5,302 bases of DNA from the NCBI GenBank assembly GCA_016209995.1, contig JACQVC010000082.1, positions 1 through 5,302 on the forward strand, read 5' to 3'. Below are positions 1 to 4,705 of the stretch, in pieces (the stretch's first letter is position 1; the number at the start of each line of letters is the position of its first letter). The DNA is from Gemmatimonadota bacterium (GTDB taxonomy: Bacteria > Gemmatimonadota > Gemmatimonadetes > Longimicrobiales > Gaopeijiaceae). Under the pieces are notes generated by a model that saw nothing but the letters and a program-made list of their open reading frames with translations, was not told where the DNA came from and did no database searches. The translations under genes and the position numbers were made by a program.

Positions 1-74
1 ATTCCCCGCAGCATGTCGTCAATCCAACGCACTCTGTCGGCGACGACCTTCTCCTTGATGCCACCGGGCGTCAC
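1..74 (-). CDS. HepT-like HEPN toxin, N-terminal fragment (runs off left edge)
   Basis: Only the first 24 complete codons lie in the window. From a GTG at 74-72 the frame reads (M)TPGGIKEKVVADRVRWIDD followed by MLRG, and it stays open to base 1. The pattern of charged and hydrophobic residues around VVADRVRWIDDML resembles the first helix of HepT/DUF86 HEPN proteins. In that family the protein is an RNase toxin whose catalytic Rx4-6H motif lies near the C-terminus, outside this window. The GTG overlaps the TGA of the MNT gene as GTGA, so translation is probably coupled. The position directly behind an MntA-type gene is the main support, because HEPN and MNT genes normally occur as adjacent pairs. 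The sequence is too short for a firm family call. Confidence 0.6.
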   Translation of the reverse strand, partial: MTPGGIKEKVVADRVRWIDDMLRG

Positions 75-496
75 GGGGTGAGACCTGCCAGAAGCTGCTG
101 GCGGCGCTCTCGCTCGTAGAATGCGAGGTCCCCGGCCCGGCGCAGGACGTACAGCTCGTACTCCGACTCGCGAACGGGATCCGCGCTCACGAGCAGCTCG
201 CCCGACACGACGTCGAGGGCCAGATACGGTCCCACCTGTGGCAGAAGGACCAGGTCTACGCGAGGGACGCCGAGGAGCTCCTCGAGCTCGCTCGTCAGCT
301 GGACGCGGTCGTGAACGTCCAGCCGGCGATGCGGGCGTGGAAGAGCACCCAGGTCGACATCGGCGCCACTCGCCGGATCAAGGGCGCCTTGCCCTCGCAC
401 GAACGCGGCCACTTCGGCCGCACGACTCCCAAAGACGTAAAGCGCGTCGAGGTCCTGCCGTTCGCACAGGGCCGACAGTCTGCCGAGGAGAGTCAT
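71..496 (-). CDS. MntA-type minimal nucleotidyltransferase (antitoxin of a HEPN/MNT pair)
   Basis: A protein of 141 aa if it starts at ATG 496-494. It shows the polymerase-beta-type nucleotidyltransferase signature: YVFGSRA (G23, S24), then ADVDLG with D46 and D48, and a third acidic residue in RVDLVLL (D81). The C-terminal helix SEYELYVLRRAGDLAFYERE is typical of MNT partners of HEPN toxins. In the studied HepT-MntA pairs, MntA adds AMP to a tyrosine of HepT and so blocks its RNase activity. That role here is inferred from family and context. About 21 residues separate GS from DxD, more than in the shortest MNTs. The start is uncertain: an in-frame ATG at 532-530 would add 12 codons, but that DNA matches an O-antigen-ligase fragment in another frame, so the shorter start is preferred. 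Neither start has a clear Shine-Dalgarno sequence. The next gene is the HEPN fragment, overlapping by GTGA. Confidence 0.85.
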   Translation of the reverse strand: MTLLGRLSALCERQDLDALYVFGSRAAEVAAFVRGQGALDPASGADVDLGALPRPHRRLDVHDRVQLTSELEELLGVPRVDLVLLPQVGPYLALDVVSGELLVSADPVRESEYELYVLRRAGDLAFYERERRQQLLAGLTP

Positions 497-503
497 GAGC
501 GAA

Positions 504-590
504 TCATAGCTGAACGCCCTGCAGATAGTCATTGTGTGCCTGGGCGAAGTGCGTGGCCGGTTCGACGGTCTGGTAATGGAGCATGGACCC
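504..590 (-). pseudogene. Orphan fragment of an O-antigen-ligase (Wzy_C) gene
   Basis: In one minus-strand frame, bases 590-519 read GSMLHYQTVEP, then ATHFAQAHNDYLQ, and reach TGA at 506-504. The AHNDYLQ motif after a xMLHYQ segment is characteristic of the periplasmic loop of O-antigen ligase/polymerase (Wzy_C) proteins. The 22 residues from M to Q align without gaps to the ligase pseudogene at 2124-2978, with 13 identities. Several differences are synonymous (CTC/CTG, CAT/CAC, AAT/AAC, GCA/GCG), so both copies evolved as coding DNA and this is not a recent duplication. Nothing recognisable of the gene remains on either side. It stops about 10 codons before the mntA start, and the rest of 497-698 holds no convincing gene. 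Confidence 0.6.
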
Positions 591-670
591 CAAGCAACGT
601 CGAGAGTCCTCCTGACTGTCATCTTGCGCCCGTAGTCGAACACCGACAGCGCGCCAACGCTTCGCCCTGC

Positions 671-685
671 CCGGCCAGCGGCCGG
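671..685. other. Short GC-rich hairpin after the first Uma2 gene
   Basis: The sequence CCGGCC-AGC-GGCCGG is a perfect 6-bp inverted repeat with a 3-base loop. It lies 13 bases beyond the stop codon of the Uma2 gene on the minus strand. No run of T follows in either direction, so it is not a classical intrinsic terminator. It may stabilise the mRNA end or be chance in GC-rich DNA. Confidence 0.3.
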
Positions 686-698
686 CATCCGGCGCACG

Positions 699-1346
699 CT
701 ATGCGAGGCTTTGACCGAGGACCTCGCGCAGGCAGACGGGTCCGGAGGGCAACGGCTTCTGCCAGAGCCACCCGACCTCGATCCAGAACCCTCGCACGGC
801 GGTGGATTCCAGACGGCCGGCAGGTAGCACCGCGACCCGGTACTCGGACTCACCCGCCCGGTGCACGGCGACCTCGCGCCGCTCCGTGTCAACCGCCCAG
901 TACTCGGCCACGCCGGCGTCCCGGTACACCTGGGCTTTCTCGCCGAGATCGTAGCTGCGGGTCCCTGGTGACGTCACCTCGATCACGAAATCCGCTGGGC
1001 CATCTACGCGAGCCGGTCCCACTCGGTCGCCGTGATCGTGGCGCAGGAAAAAGAGGTCCGGTTCCTTGTTGGCCCCGGGACGGAGCCTCAGGACGGCCGG
1101 TCCGTTGAACACCTCCCCAAGGCTGCGCTCCTCGACGAAGCCTCTCAGCAAGAACGTCAGGAAACCGACAACCCGCTGGTGCCCCGGCGTGGCTGGCGAA
1201 TGCACGATGAGCTCCCCATCCTGAAATTCCCACAGGCGATCTTCTGGCGCCTCGGCCCAGTAGCGGTCCTCAGTCCACTCGCCCAGCCGAAGCAAGAAGG
1301 GGTCGACCACTTCGCGTCCCTCTTCGGTCACAACTTGAATCTGCAT
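699..1346 (-). CDS. Uma2 family protein (DUF820, PD-(D/E)XK nuclease fold)
   Basis: A 215-aa protein, a usual length for the family. Conserved Uma2 features appear in order: an N-terminal region ending in WEFQDGELIVHSP with H56 in TPGHQ; EPDLFF with D97; DFVIEVTSPGT with E123; DLGEKAQVY with D133, K137 and Y141; and GVAEYWAVD. These are the expected acidic and lysine positions of a PD-(D/E)XK-type fold, so the domain looks intact. Uma2 proteins are putative endonucleases, common as many copies in some genomes. Their substrates are mostly unknown, so no specific role is claimed. Start ATG 1346-1344 has a strong Shine-Dalgarno, AGGGAGGT, centred about 10 bases upstream (1353-1360 on the plus strand). 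The neighbour upstream is a second Uma2 gene 114 bases away, so co-transcription is possible. Nothing suggests truncation. Confidence 0.9.
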   Translation of the reverse strand: MQIQVVTEEGREVVDPFLLRLGEWTEDRYWAEAPEDRLWEFQDGELIVHSPATPGHQRVVGFLTFLLRGFVEERSLGEVFNGPAVLRLRPGANKEPDLFFLRHDHGDRVGPARVDGPADFVIEVTSPGTRSYDLGEKAQVYRDAGVAEYWAVDTERREVAVHRAGESEYRVAVLPAGRLESTAVRGFWIEVGWLWQKPLPSGPVCLREVLGQSLA

Positions 1347-1399
1347 CCAACAACCTCCCTGACAATCCAGCGGTGCTGCCGCTTCCCAAGCATACCGCG

Positions 1400-1413
1400 G
1401 CGCCCTGAGGCGC
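1400..1413. other. Small hairpin between the two Uma2 genes
   Basis: GCGCC-CTGA-GGCGC is a perfect 5-bp inverted repeat with a 4-base loop. It lies in the 114-base gap between the end of the upstream Uma2 gene and the start of the downstream one. No T-tract follows on the minus strand. It could be a weak attenuator or regulator target, but may be chance. Confidence 0.25.
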
Positions 1414-1460
1414 GCTAACCACGTCTCACCGCCACGGAATTCGAGGTCGTTTTGGAGTCT

Positions 1461-2063
1461 TTACCGGCGGCGGCCGAGGATATCGTCGGCGAAAAATTCG
1501 ATCTCGGGAAGTACGGTTGAAGGCACGCGATCGTTTCGTTGGACCTGCTGCAGACCGCCATAGCCTTGGGGCGAGGGACGCGTGTAGATTTCAATCCGGT
1601 CGTTGGGGAGATCGATGACCCAGACTTCGGGGACCTCCGCCCGTGCGTAGATTGGCAGCTTCACCTCTCGGTCGTATCTGGCCGTTGTATCCACGACTTC
1701 AACGATCAGGACGATGTCGGCGGGCCCGGGGTGAGCGTCTGCAAAAAAGTCCGCGCGCGGCTTGAGCAAGGCCACGTCGGGTTGGAGCTCCGAATGTTCG
1801 TCGAGCCGCACAGGGTTGTGCACCCAGACAATCTGACGACCGGGCAGCCGGGAAAGCCCCATCGTGAGACGGCCGACACACGCAGCGTGTCTCGTGTCAA
1901 TGGGCGTCATTGTGGTGATCTCACCTCCGACCAGCTCGACTCGGTCGTTCTCGCGCAGGATCCCCGTCTCAGCCATCCGGTGGAATTCGTGAACGGTAAA
2001 CACACGCCGCTGAAGTTCCGTTCCCACGTGCAGACCCCCATGCAGGATTTCCGCGATGGTCAC
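1461..2063 (-). CDS. Uma2 family protein (DUF820), second copy
   Basis: A 200-aa protein with the Uma2 layout. It has VFTVHEFHRMAETGIL, a common N-terminal motif of one Uma2 branch; RVELVGGEI with E43 and E48; H59 in DTRHAACVGRL; QPDVALL with D96; IVLIVEVVDTTARYDREVKL with E122, D131 and K135; Y139; and EVWVIDL. The putative metal-binding and catalytic positions are present. It shares the fold but little direct sequence with the Uma2 protein at 699-1346, so the pair is not a recent tandem duplication. The start is a GTG at 2063-2061 with only a weak ribosome site. The next in-frame ATG (the M of HRMAETG) would remove the conserved VFTVHEF segment, so GTG is preferred. It lies 60 bases downstream of a broken O-antigen-ligase gene. 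Biological substrate unknown; endonuclease activity is a family inference. Confidence 0.9.
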   Translation of the reverse strand: MTIAEILHGGLHVGTELQRRVFTVHEFHRMAETGILRENDRVELVGGEITTMTPIDTRHAACVGRLTMGLSRLPGRQIVWVHNPVRLDEHSELQPDVALLKPRADFFADAHPGPADIVLIVEVVDTTARYDREVKLPIYARAEVPEVWVIDLPNDRIEIYTRPSPQGYGGLQQVQRNDRVPSTVLPEIEFFADDILGRRR

Positions 2064-2123
2064 ACGGGCGAGACCATTCGCCCACTGCCGCGATTAGCTT
2101 CGCCTCGACCCCGTGCGAGCGTC

Positions 2124-2978
2124 CTACCTTGGAAAGCTCGTCGGCCAGCACATAAACGCAGCCGCGCTGGGGGCAGGGCGGGTCCCCGGCGCGGCAGCCG
2201 CGCTGGGGTGCGAGGGCGGGGTCCCCGGCGCGGCAGCCGCGCTGGGGTGCGAGGGGCCCCGGACCAAGACCGAGGAGTCGTGCGCGCCGTGGGAAGGACG
2301 ATGGATGGCGATCGCGACGAGCACGACGAAGAGCGCCGCGGCGCCAGGCATCTGGAGGGTGAAGTCGAAGAGCTCTTGAAAGGCGATCGCGCACAGCCCG
2401 GTGACGGCCCCCGCTCGGAGCCAGTATGTGCGGGAGTCATCGGCCGCTTCGCGGAAACGGCGCCAGACCTCCCTGACAAACAGGACGGCGGCAAGGAGGA
2501 TCGGCACGCCGAGTAACAGCCCGCCCTCGGCGGCGAGCTGCAGATAGTCGTTGTGCGCTTCGATGTACAGTTCGCCGCCCGGCACCGGCTGGTAGTGCAG
2601 CATCGCAATGCCGTAGGTGTTCAACCCAGTTCCCGCCAGCGGGAAGTCTTGGATGAGACATCGGAGGACGGCTTGGCAGCTCTACGCGAAGGCGACGATG
2701 CAGGCGGACGGGGAGAGGGAGGCGCGACAGCGAGCGTGGCGCCACCGCAGTTGAAGCATCCCCGCCATGAACACCAACGCCAGCGCCATCACTAGCGCGC
2801 GGGAAGGGAACCGTTCCGCAGGCGCCGTGAGCCACCCGAGCAGACCAACCGTCACCGCCCAAACTAGCAACGGCGCGTACGCTCACGAGTACTCCGCTCC
2901 GAATGCGAAAGCGCCCCAGGCCAGCAGCAGAGGGACCGAGAGGGGAAATAGTCCGGCTGATCTCCGCCCCATCGTCAT
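2124..2978 (-). pseudogene. Broken O-antigen ligase/polymerase-type membrane protein (Wzy_C)
   Basis: One minus-strand frame from ATG 2978-2976 to TAG 2126-2124 shows ligase features but is interrupted twice. It begins with a membrane segment (LFPLSVPLLLAWGAFAFGAEYS) and then has TGA at 2885-2883. It continues with AYAPLLVWAVTVGLLGWL and a further membrane helix (ALVMALALVFMAGMLQL), then TAG at 2684-2682. After that come the family landmarks LIQDFPLAGTGLNTYG, MLHYQ, EAHNDYLQLAAEGG, a membrane segment (LLLGVPILLAAVLFVREVW) and a last one (FVVLVAIAIH). Relatives usually have a tryptophan where the TGA stands, so a TGG to TGA change is likely. Complete ligases are over 400 residues. The 284 codons here lack most of the middle transmembrane helices, so an internal deletion near 2680-2750 is inferred. 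The intact protein would join or polymerise surface polysaccharide at the inner membrane. The 3' end carries a repeat-encoded tail. A residual protein from the TTG at 2624 is possible but unlikely to work. Confidence 0.75.
2181..2258. repeat. 39-bp tandem repeat (two full copies and part of a third)
   Basis: Copies start at 2181 and 2220 with a period of 39 bases. Their first 36 bases are identical. A partial copy (GCAGCCGCGCTGGGG) lies just to the left, around 2159-2173. The unit is a multiple of three and on the minus strand encodes PSHPSAAAAPGT-like units at the C-terminal end of the ligase pseudogene, beyond its last membrane segment. Such GC-rich repeats expand by replication slippage. 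They are adjacent, with no spacers, so this is not a CRISPR array. Confidence 0.85.
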
Positions 2979-3019
2979 TCAGACTCGCAAGGACCCGAAG
3001 TAAACAACTACCGCTGAAC

Positions 3020-3307
3020 TCAGCGCAGGGTTCGCGGAGAGAAGGCCGGGCGGGTGGGTTTCGTCTGGCCGCGCACGGCCGCATCGATTGGGGTCAGGTC
3101 AACGACTTGCTCACCGGCGTCGGCGAGTCCCTCGACCTGGACCTCGGTCAACGGGACGAGCCAGCCGCGCCAGTCGCAATCGTGGCAGCGGTACGGCCGG
3201 TGGTGGCTCCATTCTTTCTTGATGCGCTCGGCCCACGACCGGGGGTGCGATCGATGGATGTTGGCCGACTCGCACCGCAGGCATCTGTGGTGCGTGGGCC
3301 TTCTCAA
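3020..3307 (-). CDS. Small zinc-ribbon protein, function unknown
   Basis: The reading frame encodes a small protein with two CxxC knuckles. From a TTG at 3307-3305 it is 95 aa, with C9/C12 (HHRCLRCES) and C41/C44 (PYRCHDCDWRGW). A basic segment (HRSHPRSWAERIKKEW) lies between them, giving a CxxC-x28-CxxC zinc ribbon. A tail of about 45 residues follows. Zinc ribbons of this kind bind zinc and often contact nucleic acid, but no role can be assigned. The frame stays open upstream to 3502, though that part (rich in R, S and A) does not look conserved, so the true start is unknown and no Shine-Dalgarno decides it. The gene may be a remnant. It lies 41 bases upstream of the broken ligase on the same strand. 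Confidence 0.5.
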   Translation of the reverse strand: MRRPTHHRCLRCESANIHRSHPRSWAERIKKEWSHHRPYRCHDCDWRGWLVPLTEVQVEGLADAGEQVVDLTPIDAAVRGQTKPTRPAFSPRTLR

Positions 3308-3617
3308 TGGCTGAGGCAGCGGGACATCGAACGGCTCGGCGACGGCCTCGGCCCGCGACTTAGGCGTGACTCTGTGCCGAACCTGACCGTGTAGAAGGAG
3401 GTGCCGCTGCCGTGATGCGGGGGCTCCCCGGCACCGAGCTGCTCGACATCGCGAGGCGAAAACGCGGGGCATGAATGTGCTGCGACTCCACCACCTTGGC
3501 AATCTCGCCCTTGAGCCGCGCCTCGGTCAGCTCGATGGCCGAGGCGCGGCTTCACCATCTCGGGCATGCGGCATGGTATCCGTACGGCTGACAGCACCCG
3601 TGCTATCATGAAGCCAC
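3308..3617. other. Gene-poor stretch with a possible decayed reading frame
   Basis: This 310-base stretch between the zinc-ribbon ORF and the PIN gene holds no recognisable gene. On the minus strand, 3551-3360 reads as a 63-codon open frame without a good start. Its beginning (AIELTEARLKGEIAKVVES, then QHIHAPRF) looks protein-like, while the rest is low-complexity S, P and A. It directly follows a TGA. I do not recognise it; it may be a gene remnant. The same DNA carries the strong hairpin at 3514-3551 and the palindromes before the PIN gene. Confidence 0.3.
3514..3551. repeat. Long perfect inverted repeat (16-bp stem hairpin)
   Basis: The 12-base arms GCCGCGCCTCGG (3515-3526) and CCGAGGCGCGGC (3539-3550) are exact reverse complements. 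An A-T pair adds to the outside, and T-G, C-G and A-T pairs add to the inside. This gives a stem of about 16 pairs around the loop GCTCGA. No T-tract follows on either strand. It stands about 65 bases before the PIN toxin start and could insulate that operon, be a REP-like element, or be a transposon end. Confidence 0.7.
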
Positions 3618-3621
3618 GTGG
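3580..3621 (+). promoter_or_regulatory. Putative promoter/operator of the PIN-RHH operon
   Basis: Three short palindromes lie in 42 bases: CCGTACGG (3580-3587), AGCAC-CC-GTGCT (3593-3604) and CCACGTGG (3614-3621). The last overlaps the GTG start of the PIN gene. An extended -10-like TGCTATCAT occurs at 3601-3609, with no good -35 box. Transcription from it would begin at or within a few bases of the start codon, so a leaderless mRNA is possible. That would agree with the missing Shine-Dalgarno. Ribbon-helix-helix antitoxins commonly repress their own promoter by binding palindromic sites here. Operator function is inferred. Confidence 0.4.
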
Positions 3622-4079
3622 TCGAGCGGATTGTCCTCGACACGAGCGTGTTCGTTGCGGCCCTCAAGCGCGCAGGCGGGCCCGCTCGGGCCGTTCTTCG
3701 CCTGGGTCTGACGCGTTGCTGTCAGCCGATCGTCGGCGACAAGCTCTTCATGGAACTCGAAGACGTCATGAGCCGGACCGAACTCTTCGCAGACTCGCCG
3801 CTGACCGGGCAGGAGCGCGACGACCTGCTGGACGCCTGGCTGAACGTCTGCGAATGGGTGCCGGTGTTCTTCCTCTGGCGCCCCAACCTTCCTGATGAGG
3901 GGGACAACCACCTGATCGAGCTCGCGGTCGCCGGAATGGCTGGCACGATTGTCACCGAGAACGTCCGCGATCTGCGAGGTGGTGAGTTGCGCTTCCCGGG
4001 CCTGGCCGCGGAGACGCCGGCGGCTTTCATGGCCCGATGGAGACGGACACATGGTCACGATGACGATTCGACTGCCTGA
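3618..4079 (+). CDS. PIN-domain toxin (putative ribonuclease, COG1569-like)
   Basis: A 153-aa protein with the PIN layout: IVLDTSVFVAAL at the N-terminus with D8; DKLFMELEDV with E46 and E48; LPDEGDNHLIELA with D93, E94 and D96; and IVTENVRDL with N115 and D118. These acidic residues form the Mg-dependent nuclease centre of PIN ribonucleases, and all expected positions are present. Family members act as toxins that cut RNA; the target here is unknown. The best start is GTG 3618, which places the first Asp at residue 8 as usual. There is no upstream Shine-Dalgarno. The C-terminal end overlaps the downstream RHH gene by 29 bases in another frame, so the two form one operon, with the toxin first, the reverse of the commoner antitoxin-first order. 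Confidence 0.88.
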   Translation: MVERIVLDTSVFVAALKRAGGPARAVLRLGLTRCCQPIVGDKLFMELEDVMSRTELFADSPLTGQERDDLLDAWLNVCEWVPVFFLWRPNLPDEGDNHLIELAVAGMAGTIVTENVRDLRGGELRFPGLAAETPAAFMARWRRTHGHDDDSTA

Positions 4080-4305
4080 AGCCAAGCACGCACGGCTGCG
4101 TCTCCTGGCCGAGCGCCATGGCGTCAGCCTGAACAAGCTCGTCGAAGAATGGGCCAGCGTCGCGCTCGCGCAGTTCGACGCGGAGACGCGGTTTCGCGCG
4201 CGTTCGGCGCGCGGCAGCCCCGAGCGGGGCCTGCGGTTGCTCGACGAACGCTTCGTACGCGCGCCCGCGCGGCGGCGGGGAGCAGGACGAAAGTCCGCGC
4301 GCTGA
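4051..4305 (+). CDS. Ribbon-helix-helix antitoxin (HicB C-terminal/Arc-like)
   Basis: An 84-aa protein with an RHH fold at residues 3-40. TMTIRLPE forms the DNA-reading strand, AKHARLRLLAERHG the first helix and SLNKLVEEWASVALAQ the second. The arginine-rich tail (about 43-84, with GLRLLDERF then RAPARRRG) probably wraps or neutralises the toxin. Such proteins dimerise, bind palindromic operators and inhibit the partner toxin. The partner is the PIN protein encoded immediately upstream, overlapping by 29 bases. ATG 4051 has GGAG at 4039-4042, eight bases upstream and inside the toxin gene; an alternative ATG at 4060 would drop three residues. Autoregulation is inferred from the palindromes at 3580-3621. 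Confidence 0.85.
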   Translation: MVTMTIRLPEAKHARLRLLAERHGVSLNKLVEEWASVALAQFDAETRFRARSARGSPERGLRLLDERFVRAPARRRGAGRKSAR

Positions 4306-4352
4306 ACGGTCACAGCCCCCTTTCCGTGGAGGAGAGGCCCCCCTCACCCTGG

Positions 4353-4378
4353 CCTTCTCCCCCTGCATGGGTAGAGGG
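4353..4378. repeat. REP-like interspersed hairpin sequence
   Basis: The arms CCTTCTCCCCC and GGGTAGAGGG flank a TGCAT-type loop and pair over nine positions, with one mismatch and one bulged base. Together with the preceding CCCCTCACCCTGG it looks like a widespread family of interspersed CCCTCTCCC/GGGAGAGGG palindromes in intergenic DNA of GC-rich bacteria. The pattern is recalled from experience and was not searched. It lies 48 bases after the antitoxin stop and could also help end the PIN-RHH transcript, though no T-run follows. Confidence 0.45.
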
Positions 4379-4466
4379 ATCGGTCCCGAACCAGCCGCCA
4401 ACCACTGACCCACGGCCTTGAGCTGCGGACGATCCGGCCGCGACCGGCGACCGATCTCTGGCAGCT

Positions 4467-4501
4467 GGTCTGGACCGGGGCGTTTGAAGAGCGCCCAGAC
4501 C
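4467..4501. other. Imperfect hairpin in the gap before the transposase remnant
   Basis: GGTCT (4467-4471) pairs with AGACC (4497-4501). Inside it, GGGCG pairs with CGCCC around the loop TTTGAAGAG, with a 6-base bulge on the left arm. It is the only structure seen in 4379-4543, where no gene could be supported. It may be a remnant of an insertion-sequence end, but no matching inverted repeat was found. Confidence 0.2.
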
Positions 4502-4543
4502 GACGCCAACAACGCGGGCGCACGTCAGATTTGTGAGATGAGC

Positions 4544-4705
4544 TCACGCTGCGGTCCGGCTTCCCGCCTCTGACCTGCGTTCCCAGAAGTCCTCGAAGCG
4601 CCCACTGAGCTTGCAGCAGCGCAGGGCGATAATCGCGTCGGCTCCGGCGACGGTCCAGTGCATGCCGCTCCGCTTGAGCCGGGTGCCGATCGCTGTCTTG
4701 CAGCC
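4544..4705 (-). pseudogene. C-terminal remnant of an ISKra4-type transposase
   Basis: The frame from 4705 to TGA 4546-4544 reads GCKTAIGTRLKRSGMHWT, then VAGADAIIALRCCKLSGRFE and DFWERR. This matches the C-terminal signature of ISKra4-family DDE transposases, where CKT...RLKxSGMxW...ALR...SGRWxxFW is typical. About 45 codons fit the family. Upstream of GCKT the same frame becomes a C/R/S-rich string unlike any transposase, so at least nine-tenths of the gene is missing and the junction near 4705 is sharp. No terminal inverted repeat or target duplication was found. It is a leftover of an old insertion. Confidence 0.7.

Noticed and set aside
671..685. Intrinsic terminator after the Uma2 gene
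   Set aside because: The hairpin is perfect but has no T-tract on either side.
71..892. Long 273-aa version of the MNT reading frame starting at 892
   Set aside because: Its first ~120 codons overlap the end of the Uma2 gene in another frame and do not look like protein; the MNT fold begins at about 496.
311..1108. Plus-strand 265-aa open frame
   Set aside because: Arginine- and proline-rich antisense shadow of the MNT and Uma2 genes, with no domain signature.
2159..2258. CRISPR array
   Set aside because: The repeats are directly adjacent with no spacers and a 39-base period divisible by three.
1539..2516. Plus-strand 325-aa open frame
   Set aside because: Antisense to the Uma2 gene and the ligase pseudogene; its long length comes from high GC content.
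504..2700. Recent duplication of one ligase gene
   Set aside because: The two shared 22-codon segments differ at many codons, including synonymous ones, so they are old homologues.
4306..4543. Further gene between the antitoxin and the transposase remnant
   Set aside because: Open frames here are low-complexity and overlap the repeat-like hairpin; none shows a domain or a ribosome site.
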